A stretch of DNA of 64,000 nt from Kaistia soli DSM 19436 (GTDB lineage Bacteria > Pseudomonadota > Alphaproteobacteria > Rhizobiales > Kaistiaceae), in the NCBI RefSeq assembly GCF_900129325.1, contig NZ_FQUP01000001.1, positions 620,001-684,000 on the forward strand, given 5' to 3'. Shown piece by piece: positions 18,129 through 27,961 of this stretch. Position 1 is the first letter of the stretch, and every line of letters begins with the position of its first letter. Below the pieces are notes generated by a model that made no database searches, was not told the DNA's origin, and saw only the letters and a list, made by a program, of their open reading frames with translations. The position numbers and the translations under genes were made by a program.

Positions 18129-19253
18129 GTGGCGATGCTCGGCGCGGCTTTGACCGCGACGTGGCGCGTCCCGGTGGAAGCTCAGACGAGACGGCCGATG
18201 CTCTATCCCCGAGAAGAATTGACCGAGGCGGCCGGCTATCCGGCTCTGGTGCGGTTCGATCCCGGGCGGGCCGAACTCCCTCTCGTCGTGTTCATCACCG
18301 GAGGCGGAGTGCTCGGTCGGGTTGCCTACGGACCGCCTGGGGGAAGGACCGATGATTTCCTTTGCCATTGGCTGCATGAAGAAGGGTTCCCGTCGCTGGT
18401 CCTGTCCTACCCCATCGACAACAGCGGCGTGTTTGACGCCGCATTCCCGCTGTTCTCGATGACCAACTGGGCGGAGCAGAGCGCCGAGATCATCGCCCGT
18501 TACGTGGACCGGAACGGTCTGCCGGCAAACGTCGTCGTACTTGGCTGGAGCATGGCAGGGCGGATCGCGGAGCCGCTTCATGCAGCGCTGCAACGAAAGG
18601 GAAAGGGCATCGAACTCTTCGTCGCGATGGCGGGTGCATCGGCACTCCCCAATACTCTGCCCGGGCTCGACCATCTGACGCCAGCGCCGAGCGGCCTTGC
18701 CGCGATCAAGGGCGCCTACGTCGACTGGCTGCTCCACTGCCTCGCGGATCAGAACGCGGCAGCCGGCCATTCGGTGCTTGATGCCGCGAGGTTCACGGGC
18801 GAGATGACCGGCGATTTTCCGGTAGGGCTTGCGGCATCGGCGATGCGCTACAGAAACGGAGACTTCGTCCGCGACTCCGCCGGCGACGCGCTGGAGATCG
18901 GGACGGCGCAATATCGCGCCTTTCCGCCGCTCGCCTTGATGACGCACGCCTCTGCGATCGACGCCCGGCACGCTCTCACCGACCGCTCGACATGGGGCGT
19001 CTACATCACCCAGCAGCTATGCGAGACCCTCATCTTCTCCCGGCCAGACAAGCTCGCCGCCCTCCCCTCCGCGAAGTGGGTGAAGCTGGACGAGCATATC
19101 AGCCACGCCGCGCAGCGGCTGAGCGCCACGCTGCCGGGCAACCACATGTTCTTCCTCGGAGAGAAGGGCGCGCGGAAGACCGTGCAGGCGCTGAAGCTCC
19201 TCAGGCAAACCGCAACGGACGTTGCAGGTGAGATTTCGCGCCTGATGGCGTAG
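18129..19253 (+). CDS. Alpha/beta-hydrolase-fold protein, Tat-type leader with unclear start
   Basis: 374 residues from the GTG at 18129. The nucleophile elbow GWSMAG lies near residue 140 and an HISHAA/GNHMFF segment may supply the histidine. VVFITGGGVLG near residue 55 resembles an oxyanion-strand region. Just upstream in the same frame the DNA encodes LNRRQVAMLGAALTA, a good twin-arginine signal, but there is no ATG, GTG or TTG before it. A CTG at 18099, ten bases after GGGGGA, would restore it. Either a rare start is used or the export signal was lost. The substrate is unknown; an esterase or depolymerase-like role is possible. Confidence 0.6.
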   Translation: MAMLGAALTATWRVPVEAQTRRPMLYPREELTEAAGYPALVRFDPGRAELPLVVFITGGGVLGRVAYGPPGGRTDDFLCHWLHEEGFPSLVLSYPIDNSGVFDAAFPLFSMTNWAEQSAEIIARYVDRNGLPANVVVLGWSMAGRIAEPLHAALQRKGKGIELFVAMAGASALPNTLPGLDHLTPAPSGLAAIKGAYVDWLLHCLADQNAAAGHSVLDAARFTGEMTGDFPVGLAASAMRYRNGDFVRDSAGDALEIGTAQYRAFPPLALMTHASAIDARHALTDRSTWGVYITQQLCETLIFSRPDKLAALPSAKWVKLDEHISHAAQRLSATLPGNHMFFLGEKGARKTVQALKLLRQTATDVAGEISRLMA

Positions 19254-19409
19254 GAAATGTCGTTCCGCCAGGCTCGAACTGGCAACGAACGTCAAAGACG
19301 GCGCCTGGCACGTTCAGAATGGCAGTCAAGATCAGGCTTCCGGCACCAGCGCGAGCGGATGGTCCTCAATCGTTCCCCGCCAGCCGGCTCGGTGGTATCT
19401 CGACCCATT

Positions 19410-20516
19410 CTATACGGCCTGAGGCCCTGGATCCGCTTGTATGGCTGCCGCGACGACGATTATCGCCAGCGGGATGAGATTTGGCTTCGGCCCGGCAGCG
19501 AGGCGCGCGGCCATCCCGGCCTCCATCCGATCCATGAAATCGCGAACGCGTTCAGCGCTCGTGCCCTCCGAAAGGTCACGCGCAAGCGTTGGAAGGACCG
19601 ATGCCCTGGAGAACGCGGCCCAGCGCGCGCCGAAGGCTGTCGCATTGCCGTCGGCAAGGAAATCGCGCCAGATCGCGTCGTCGCCCTCGAATATCTCGAT
19701 ATCCTCCAGTTCGAGGCCGGAAAGCTCACCGGACGTGAATGGTGCCGCGAACTCCGCACGCGTCCGACCGACTGTCGGGATTGCCATCCTCGCCGCCTCC
19801 TCCTGCCGGACCACGCCCTCGGTCACCAGTTCCTGCAGCGCGTCATACATGGCCGTCAAAACCGACCCGTAGCCGAAGTCGCCATCATCGGTCTGGGCCA
19901 TGGTGATGATGACGAGACGGCCACCTGGCCGTAGTTCGCGGCGGCGATGCTTCAGGAAGACCAGCCAATCATCGGCGGCCTGGGCTGCGAACGCGGCGCG
20001 CGTGGCGTCGTCCTTGCTGTAGGCAACCTGCACATGGTCCGGAATTGCGACCGGCGTCCGGCTCAGCCATTGCACGGACCAGGCGCACCATCCGAGTGTC
20101 ACGCTGTCGTCGGGAAGGATCTGCTCGTAGAAGGAGCGTCCGATCGCGCTGGCAAAGGCGCCTTGGTCCAGCTTCAGATAGCTTCCCGGATCATCGTTCA
20201 ACAGTTCGAACAGTGCGCTGAAGTCATTCTCGGCAAGATCGGTATGGACGACCGATATTGCCCGGCCGCTGCCGAGGCGCTGCCGCAGAGTCTGCACCGC
20301 GATCGCCATCGGAATCAGCGAATTGCGCCCCTGCGAAGCGCCGTAATCGGCGACGACGATCGGACCTGCCCCCTCGGACAGCGGGACGTCGAGGGCAGCC
20401 TGCTCGAGGCGCGGCAATGCTGGCGAAGCCCCTGCGGCCTGCACCGCCGATCTCGAATTGTAGCCACCGCGTCCTTCCATGGGCGCGGGTCTGGCCAATT
20501 GCGGTTCGTCTTGCAT
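19410..20516 (-). CDS. SABATH-type SAM-dependent carboxyl methyltransferase
   Basis: 368 residues. The N-terminal GYNSRSAVQ and the SAM-binding IVVADYGASQGRNSL near residue 55 match Methyltransf_7 (SABATH) proteins, as do HTDLAENDFSALFELL, SVTLGWCAWSVQWLS and LRPGGRLVIITM. Plant members methylate carboxyl groups of salicylate, benzoate, jasmonate or theobromine precursors. Bacterial members probably do the same on small acids. The tryptophan in the SVQWLS loop is the usual substrate-clamp position. The nearby benzoylformate decarboxylase and flavin hydroxylase make an aromatic acid a reasonable substrate guess. A weakly hydrophobic C-terminal tail (IPLAIIVVAAAI) is odd for this family. Confidence 0.8.
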   Translation of the reverse strand: MQDEPQLARPAPMEGRGGYNSRSAVQAAGASPALPRLEQAALDVPLSEGAGPIVVADYGASQGRNSLIPMAIAVQTLRQRLGSGRAISVVHTDLAENDFSALFELLNDDPGSYLKLDQGAFASAIGRSFYEQILPDDSVTLGWCAWSVQWLSRTPVAIPDHVQVAYSKDDATRAAFAAQAADDWLVFLKHRRRELRPGGRLVIITMAQTDDGDFGYGSVLTAMYDALQELVTEGVVRQEEAARMAIPTVGRTRAEFAAPFTSGELSGLELEDIEIFEGDDAIWRDFLADGNATAFGARWAAFSRASVLPTLARDLSEGTSAERVRDFMDRMEAGMAARLAAGPKPNLIPLAIIVVAAAIQADPGPQAV

Positions 20517-20672
20517 TCAGTCTCTTCCGTTGTTCAGGGGCTGCTCATGCTTCGGACGTTGAGACGACAGACGGTGCGGCGCCGGGGGCCGCAGCACGCG
20601 GGGCAACTCTATACCCCGAACACCAAAGCAACCGACGCGGTCGACGGACGATGCGAGCCGGCTCAGGCTGCG

Positions 20673-21845
20673 CTAAGGCGACGGCGGAGCTAGCAAGGCG
20701 ACGGTCGCCATGGTCCGCTCGAAGTCTCTGAGGTTTTCCGCCTCCGACTTCCCGAGGATCGCGCGGATCTGGGTGCGGACCGTCATGAGGGAGACGCCGC
20801 GTCCGCGCGCCACATCTTCGGCGCTGGCGCCGCCCGAAAGCGCGACCGCGACTTCCGCCTCGGCGCGGCTGAAGTCGAACATCTCGCACAGCATGTCCGC
20901 TTGCGGCGATACCTTGCGATCAATCGGCCGCAGAATGAGCAGCGCGAGAGGTTCACGGCTGCCGCCGCCTTCCATCGTGTAGACATCGTCGGCGAGCCGC
21001 TGCGGCGCCGGCGTGACCATCATCGCGAGCGCCGAACCGTCGCGCGCGACAAGACGCATCGACCCTCCCGCTCCTCCTGATGTCGCGGAGGACACGAGCC
21101 GGCGGAGGCGGGCCGCGTCGTCGCGCGACAGGGCAGCGAGATAGACGCCGCTGCCGGCGAAGGCCCCCGACCGCCGGAACACAAGGCCTGCGTCAGGTCC
21201 CGCCAGATACCTGCGGGCCATATCGTTGACGAAGCGGATTCTCAGGGACGCATCGACGACACCCACGCCCACCGTGAGCGCGTTCACGGCCGCTTGGGTC
21301 AGCGAAGCGGCGTGCTCGTCGCGCGCAAGGCGCAGCCGGAGCTCGAGAGCACGCTGTACATGCGGCATCAGGGCCCGCAGCAAGCGGATATGCGTCTCGT
21401 CAAACGCGCCGGCATCGTCGCCGCGGAACACCAGCACAGGCGTCGCCTCGGCAATGCCAGCCATGCCGCCGATCACATGACGGCGTTCATGGTGGCGAGC
21501 GAAATCGACGTAGAACTCGCTGCGGAGGAAGTCGCTCTCGACGACCAGTTCGGCGCCGAGCTTGGCATTCCCCATGTGGTAGCTGCGCGCCTGCGCGAAA
21601 TCGCGGCGGGCCTTCGCGGCATAGGGGTCGGCTTTGTGGAAATGCGCCGCATAAGCCATCTCGCTGCCATCGGCCGGCATCAGGAGATTACCCGGCCCGC
21701 CAGGCCCGCCAGCGTTCAGCAGGACCCGCCGCGCCTCCAGAATCCGGCAAATACGCTCGCCGACGTCATGCCAGCTGCCGTCGCCGGACCCAGCCTGATA
21801 GATGGCGCCGACGCAATCGGCGAGATCGCGCTCAATGTCGGCCAT
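20673..21845 (-). CDS. LuxR family transcriptional regulator
   Basis: 390 residues from the ATG at 21845, preceded by GGGAG; a longer frame reaches 21935. The C-terminal 65 residues are a LuxR/GerE helix-turn-helix (FDFSRAEAEVAVALSGG, then VSLMTVRTQIRAILGKSE). The N-terminal 300 residues are a sensory region without a recognised name but with LLRALMPHVQRALELRLRL, a helix common in this regulator group. There is no receiver domain. It faces the cupin/decarboxylase genes across a spacer full of inverted repeats and is the natural candidate to control this accessory region. Confidence 0.8.
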   Translation of the reverse strand: MADIERDLADCVGAIYQAGSGDGSWHDVGERICRILEARRVLLNAGGPGGPGNLLMPADGSEMAYAAHFHKADPYAAKARRDFAQARSYHMGNAKLGAELVVESDFLRSEFYVDFARHHERRHVIGGMAGIAEATPVLVFRGDDAGAFDETHIRLLRALMPHVQRALELRLRLARDEHAASLTQAAVNALTVGVGVVDASLRIRFVNDMARRYLAGPDAGLVFRRSGAFAGSGVYLAALSRDDAARLRRLVSSATSGGAGGSMRLVARDGSALAMMVTPAPQRLADDVYTMEGGGSREPLALLILRPIDRKVSPQADMLCEMFDFSRAEAEVAVALSGGASAEDVARGRGVSLMTVRTQIRAILGKSEAENLRDFERTMATVALLAPPSP

Positions 21846-21998
21846 TGCCAGCTCCCGTCCCCGGAAACGAGAGTGCCAGAGCCGTTTCTGAGGTTCAATG
21901 GATGGACAAGCGACTTTTGCATGTGACGTTTCCAAGAGTTGCCGTCACAGGCCAGTCGATATCGTATTCCTTTCACCAGTTCTGTTGATGCGTCCGGC

Positions 21999-22086
21999 GA
22001 GCCGACCAGTATTTTGCGCCGGGTCGGCTCCGGTCGACGCTGGCATGCCCGCCCATACTGAGGAAGAGCGGGCGCTGCGACGCAGC
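21999..22086. promoter_or_regulatory. Three inverted repeats in the luxR/cupin spacer
   Basis: GAGCCGACC/GGTCGGCTC (21999-22030, 14-nt spacer), GCCCGC/GCGGGC (about 22047-22073) and GCTGCG-A-CGCAGC (22074-22086) lie side by side between divergent genes. They could be operators for the LuxR regulator or 5'-leader hairpins of the cupin mRNA. Only the symmetry is seen. Confidence 0.45.
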
Positions 22087-22133
22087 CCATCAGGATGCTG
22101 GACGCCTGCAACCGCACATCATGAGGTCTCGCA

Positions 22134-22616
22134 ATGACGATCAATTTCCTGCATTCGAGGGGCACGGAGCTGCCCATCAAGATCCCCGCCATCGGGCTCG
22201 ATCTGTTCGTGAGAATGCCGCCGGCCGCCAGCGGCAACGCGTTCTGCTTCATCGAGACGATCAATGCGCCGGGCTTCGGTCCACCGCGCCACCGGCATCC
22301 CGAAGCGGAGATCTTCCGCGTCATCGAGGGCCGCTATCTCTACGAGGCCGATGGACGCCGCTTCTACGCCGAGGCGGGGGATGTCGTCTGCATCCCCGGC
22401 GGCATGGAACACGGTTTCGTCAATGTCACCGACGCTCCGGCCCGGCAATATATCCTGATGACGCCGGCCCTCGATGCCGCCACCTTTTTCACCGAGCTCG
22501 GCGGCGTCATGCACAACGGTCTTCCCGACACTGAAGCGCTCAATGCATTCGGCATCAAGTGGCAGGTCGAGTTCCTCGGGCCGCCGGTGAAGCGGGACGA
22601 ACTGCCGACCGAATGA
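22134..22616 (+). CDS. Cupin domain protein
   Basis: 160 residues, single cupin barrel. Cupin motif 1 reads PPRHRHPEAEIFRVIEGRY with two histidines and a glutamate as metal ligands. Motif 2 reads GDVVCIPGGMEHGFVN with the third histidine. The metal site is therefore intact. Single-domain cupins include dioxygenases, isomerases and sensors, and nothing here decides between them. The gene is the first of the rightward set that continues with benzoylformate decarboxylase 280 bp later; that spacer (22617-22895) shows no gene. Confidence 0.85.
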   Translation: MTINFLHSRGTELPIKIPAIGLDLFVRMPPAASGNAFCFIETINAPGFGPPRHRHPEAEIFRVIEGRYLYEADGRRFYAEAGDVVCIPGGMEHGFVNVTDAPARQYILMTPALDAATFFTELGGVMHNGLPDTEALNAFGIKWQVEFLGPPVKRDELPTE

Positions 22617-22823
22617 CGTCGGCAATGTCGCGCGCCGGCCGCAACTCTTGCGCGATCTCGGCTTGACGTTTCGCCGGAAGCGGCAAGACTTGCGGGCGAG
22701 ACGAGGGGCGGCGCCCTGGGCGGCATGCCGGCCTCTTGCGACTGGTCCAAGCGACGCGTGCCCTCGCGCTCGCCGCTGGCGAAATGCCTCCACCGCCCCG
22801 GGAAATTGGGCCGCACGCAGTGA

Positions 22824-24482
<1,659 letters not shown>

Positions 24483-24635
24483 CCGGCGCAGAGCGGCGAA
24501 GATCGAGCGCCGACCGATGATCACCAGTTCTGATGATGTCCGGCTCGGCCAGAACAGGCATGAAAGCGCGGTGTACGCCAGACACTCGGTCGAATGACCT
24601 GAGGAACCAGACACTAACCTTTGAGGTGACTACAA

Positions 24636-24974
24636 ATGCGAACCATCCTGAAAGGTCTTGTTGCCATTGGCCTGACGGCACTGGCGGCGACGGATGCCTC
24701 GGCGGCGTCAATCACCGTTCCTGTCCAGGCTCCGAATTTCAACATCGTCCTCGTCGCGCAGGGCTGCGGTCCATATGGCTGGCGCGGTCCCTGGGGTCAT
24801 TGCCGTGACACCCCGTTCACCGGGCGGATGCCGGGCGGCGGCTGGGCCTACAATCTGCCGCCGGCCTACGGCTATTTCGGCAATGGCTGCCCGCCCGGCT
24901 TCTGGCACGGGCCGTGGGGTCACTGCCGCGACACGCCGTATCATGGCCGGCTTCCCGGTGGCGGCTGGCAATAG
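24636..24974 (+). CDS. Small secreted Gly/Trp-rich protein with two internal repeats (GCG_CRPN-like)
   Basis: 112 residues. A signal peptide of about 23 residues ends TDASAA. The mature part begins with SITVPVQAPNFN and then has two near-identical modules: GCGPYGWRGPWGHCRDTP plus GRMPGGGW, and GCPPGFWHGPWGHCRDTP plus GRLPGGGW. Each holds two cysteines and a WGHCRDTP block. This resembles small secreted proteins catalogued as GCG_CRPN prefix-to-repeat proteins, whose role is unknown. A GAGGTG ribosome site precedes the ATG. It is 42 bp ahead of the LTXXQ-like gene, so the two probably form an operon of exported proteins. Confidence 0.75.
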   Translation: MRTILKGLVAIGLTALAATDASAASITVPVQAPNFNIVLVAQGCGPYGWRGPWGHCRDTPFTGRMPGGGWAYNLPPAYGYFGNGCPPGFWHGPWGHCRDTPYHGRLPGGGWQ

Positions 24975-25016
24975 GCCCCCCCTCCGAAACCGATCCGCAC
25001 ACAACAGAGCAACATC

Positions 25017-25514
25017 ATGAAAACAACATTCCTGACCGCGATCGCGCTGGGTGCTTTCCTCGCCTCGGCACATCCCGTCCTGGCCGAGGACGCAACGCCG
25101 CCGGCCAATCCTCCCGCCGTCGAAATCTACACGGAGGCCGATGCACAGGCCGTCCTCGACGCCCGCATCATTGCCCTCAAGACCGTAATCGGTCTCTCCG
25201 TCGATCAGGAGAAGCTGTGGGCGCCTGTGGAGACAGCCATTCGGCAGATCGCTGCAAGTTCGGCCGCGCGGCGGGCCAAGCGCGCAGACGCCCCTGAGCC
25301 GGCGAGCTTTGTCGACATTCTGGAGCGGACCGCCGACGCGGAGGCGACGCGTGCCGCCGAGCTCAAGACCGTCGCCGAGGCACTGAAGCCGCTGGTCGCC
25401 ACGCTGACGCCGGAGCAGCAGCGCCGGATTCCGGCCTTCCTCGGCCTGCGCGAGGCGAACAACGGAATTCCGCAACCGACGGCGGAACTGTGGCTGTTCG
25501 AGGAGGAACAATAG
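25017..25514 (+). CDS. Spy/CpxP-like LTXXQ periplasmic protein
   Basis: 165 residues. A signal peptide ends VLAEDA near residue 24. The mature part is helical, with DARIIALKTVIGLSVDQEKLW and EALKPLVATLTPEQQ; the LTPEQQ is the LTXXQ motif of Spy/CpxP chaperone-like proteins. These bind misfolded envelope proteins or sense metal and envelope stress. It follows the repeat protein by 42 bp. It may protect or chaperone that secreted partner, but this is inference from position only. Confidence 0.75.
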   Translation: MKTTFLTAIALGAFLASAHPVLAEDATPPANPPAVEIYTEADAQAVLDARIIALKTVIGLSVDQEKLWAPVETAIRQIAASSAARRAKRADAPEPASFVDILERTADAEATRAAELKTVAEALKPLVATLTPEQQRRIPAFLGLREANNGIPQPTAELWLFEEEQ

Positions 25515-25652
25515 GCGGCATGGCGAAGCACGAGGACCTGCTGCGGCGGGTCCTCGGGAAGCGAACCAAGCCAGCGTTGCGCCGCGGTCGACGCAGATCA
25601 TGCCGGCCGAACTGAATCTTCGCCGGTGGAACAGAAGTTGAGGGGAGCCAAA

Positions 25653-27125
25653 ATGACAGATTGCGTTCTGGTAGCCGGCGCCGGGCCGGTCGGGCTGACG
25701 ATGGCGCTTGAACTTTCGCGCTACGGCGTTTCGGTCCGCGTGATCGACAAGATTTCCGGACCTTCGGACACGTCGCGGGCCGTCGCGATCTGGCCGCGCA
25801 CGCTGGAACTGCTCGATCGCTCCGGCGTGGCAGCAGACCTCGTCAAAGCGAGCAATCACGTGGTGTCGGCCAAGATCTTCTCCGGCAACACCCTGGTCGG
25901 ACAGATCAAGCTCGACGGAATCCCGTCATCGTTCCCCTTCGCGCTCATGGCGCCGCAATACGAGACGGAAGGCGTGCTGCGCCGCCACCTGAAGGCGCAG
26001 GGCGTCGAGCCCCAATTCTCCACGGAGCTCGCGGACATCGCGCAGGATGCGGACGGCGTTAGCGCGACGTTGCGCGCCGCGGACGGGACGGAGACCACGG
26101 AACGCTTCGACTGGCTCGTCGCCTGCGACGGCTCCCACAGCGTGGTACGCCATCGCCTCGGCCTCGAGTTCGAGGGCGACACGCTCGGCCTCGACTGGAC
26201 CCAGGGCGATTTTCACCTGACCGGCATGCCGATTCCCGCCTCGGAACTCGCCATCTTCTGGCATCCGGAAGGTGCGCTGATGTTCTTCCCGATGGCGCCG
26301 GATCGCTATCGCATCATCACCAGCCTCGGCCCCTCGTCGGACGTCGAACCCGTTCCGCTCGACCTCGCCGCCTTCCAGAAAGTCATCGACCGCCGCGGGC
26401 CCGGCGGCATCACGCTGACGGACACGGTGTGGACCAGCGCCTTCCGTATCAATGAACGGCAGGTCGACGCTTACCGCTCCGGCCGGATCTTCCTCGCCGG
26501 CGACGCCGCCCACGTGCACAGCCCGGCCGGCGGCCAGGGCATGAATACCGGCATGCAGGACGCGATCAACCTCGCCTGGAAGCTGGCTCTCGTCAGCCGG
26601 GGCATCTCCACGGCGCCGGTGCTGCTCGACAGCTACGACGCCGAGCGCCGGCCCGTCGGAGCCGAAGTGATCCGTGAATCCGGTCGGCTCACCAAGGCCG
26701 CGACGCTGGAGAGCCACGCCCTGCAGGACGTCCGCAATTTCGTCGCGCATCTCGTCCTTGGCCTGCCCGCCGCCCAGCATGCCATCGCCGGGATGATCAC
26801 CGAGGTCGCGATCGGCTATCCGCAAAGCCCGCTGAACGGACCGTCGGACGACGGCGCCGCTGCCGGCACCCGCGTGCCGCCAGCGGTCGGCGAGACGCCC
26901 TATGGCGGGGCCGATTCACCGCGCTTCAGCCTGCATGGCACCGGCGAGGGCGCCGCGTCGCTGGTGTCGCAGTTCCCGGCCCTGCTGGAGCCGCAGCTTC
27001 GCTCCCCGCAGGCGGCGGGCGGCCTCGCCCTCGTCCGGCCCGACGGCTATCTGGCGATGTCCGTGCCGGAGCGAGACTGGCCGGAGATCGCCGCTTATCT
27101 GGCGCGGTTTTCCGCACCGGCCTGA
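25653..27125 (+). CDS. FAD-dependent aromatic monooxygenase (PheA/TfdB/UbiH-like)
   Basis: 490 residues from the ATG at 25653, which has AGGGGAG before it; a GTG at 25626 is the alternative. The dinucleotide-binding GAGPVGLTMALELSRYG is at the N-terminus, the DG motif is WLVACDGSHSVVRHRLG near residue 160, and the second FAD motif is GRIFLAGDAAHVHSPAGGQG near residue 285 (split: GRIFLAGDAAHVH, SPAGGQG). These are the three signatures of group A flavin hydroxylases. They insert one oxygen into phenols or polyketide aromatics using NAD(P)H. It leads a set with the two NHLP-like genes and the CocE hydrolase, spaced 64 bp, overlapping, and 78 bp. The substrate is not identifiable. Confidence 0.88.
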   Translation: MTDCVLVAGAGPVGLTMALELSRYGVSVRVIDKISGPSDTSRAVAIWPRTLELLDRSGVAADLVKASNHVVSAKIFSGNTLVGQIKLDGIPSSFPFALMAPQYETEGVLRRHLKAQGVEPQFSTELADIAQDADGVSATLRAADGTETTERFDWLVACDGSHSVVRHRLGLEFEGDTLGLDWTQGDFHLTGMPIPASELAIFWHPEGALMFFPMAPDRYRIITSLGPSSDVEPVPLDLAAFQKVIDRRGPGGITLTDTVWTSAFRINERQVDAYRSGRIFLAGDAAHVHSPAGGQGMNTGMQDAINLAWKLALVSRGISTAPVLLDSYDAERRPVGAEVIRESGRLTKAATLESHALQDVRNFVAHLVLGLPAAQHAIAGMITEVAIGYPQSPLNGPSDDGAAAGTRVPPAVGETPYGGADSPRFSLHGTGEGAASLVSQFPALLEPQLRSPQAAGGLALVRPDGYLAMSVPERDWPEIAAYLARFSAPA

Positions 27126-27189
27126 GCAGGGCGTCCAGCGCACCGCGAAGGCGCGTCGCCATAACGTCGATTCCCTTTGAGGAGGCATC

Positions 27190-27534
27190 ATGACCGGAGA
27201 TTTCGAGAGAAAGCTGACGAGGCGCGTCTGGGCGGACGACGCCTTCGCGGATCGACTGGAAGAGCGGCCCGACGAGGCCCTGCAGTCGATCGGCCTGTCG
27301 GTGCCGGCCGGGGTCAAGGTGAAGGTCGTCGTTCAGAAGCGCGACAGGATCTACTTCACGATACCGCCGGTCCGGAGCCCGGGCTCGCCGCCGCCGACGG
27401 CGCCCCTCAACCAGTTCGACCTCTGGTCGAGCAAGGGTCTGTTCATCTGGCTGGTGCCGGTTGCAGCCAAGTTCAAGCTGCTCGCCCTGCGCAACGCCGC
27501 GCGCCAGACGGGGGATGGTCATGCGCAGCCCTGA
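27190..27534 (+). CDS. NHLP-like (nitrile hydratase leader peptide type) small protein 1
   Basis: 114 residues with a strong GAGGAGG ribosome site. Residues 8-62 match the pattern of nitrile-hydratase-alpha-like leader peptides. They comprise RRVWADDAFADRLEERPDEA, the block IGLSVPAGVKVKVVV, and RDRIYFTIPP, the usual end of such leaders. The remaining 50 residues are proline-rich, then contain LWSSKGLFIWLVPVAAKFK and a polar tail. NHLP leaders direct modification of proteusin and some thiazole/oxazole-modified peptides. There is no YcaO, LanM, radical SAM or C39 transporter gene in the window, and the tail is not Cys/Ser/Thr-rich. A non-RiPP role is possible. Confidence 0.65.
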   Translation: MTGDFERKLTRRVWADDAFADRLEERPDEALQSIGLSVPAGVKVKVVVQKRDRIYFTIPPVRSPGSPPPTAPLNQFDLWSSKGLFIWLVPVAAKFKLLALRNAARQTGDGHAQP

Positions 27535-27883
27535 TTTCGTCGAGGCTACTTACGAGCGCATCGCGACCGATCCGGCCTATCGTGCCAGGCTGCTGGCCGA
27601 TCCGGTCGCCACCGTCTCAGCGGAATTCGGCTACACGCCAGGGCCGGACCTGAAGATCGAGATCATCGAGCAGGCGGACGACACCATCATCATCATCGTA
27701 CCGCCGAAGCCCGAGGCGGGCGAGGATCTAGAGAGGGCGTTGGAGCGCGTGACGGAGCAGTCTCTCGACCTGCTGTTCTCGTCCGGCATCGGCGGCTTCT
27801 TCATCCCGGACGACGCCCAGAAATGGCTGCTCCGCGCGATGCGACTGGCATCCCAGGAGAAGGCCGACCCGGCGGGATCGTAG
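27521..27883 (+). CDS. NHLP-like small protein 2
   Basis: 120 residues from the ATG at 27521 (another ATG at 27515), overlapping the previous gene by 14 bp, with CGGGGGA as ribosome site. Residues 6-63 again follow the leader pattern: YERIATDPAYRARLLADP, then GYTPGPDLKIEIIEQADD and TIIIIVPPKP. The tail is an acidic helix (EDLERALERVTEQSLDLLF), a GIGG sequence, then FFIPDDAQKWLLRAM and a short polar end. Processing after the double glycine is possible in principle. The two proteins share architecture more than sequence, so they look like an old duplicated pair or heteromeric partners. Confidence 0.65.
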   Translation: MRSPDFVEATYERIATDPAYRARLLADPVATVSAEFGYTPGPDLKIEIIEQADDTIIIIVPPKPEAGEDLERALERVTEQSLDLLFSSGIGGFFIPDDAQKWLLRAMRLASQEKADPAGS

Positions 27884-27961
27884 ACTTAGCTCGGACCGTG
27901 GTCTGCGCAGTGCCGGCCCGGCGTATCGCGGTCGACGAGGTGCTACGCAAGGGAGTCTCGG

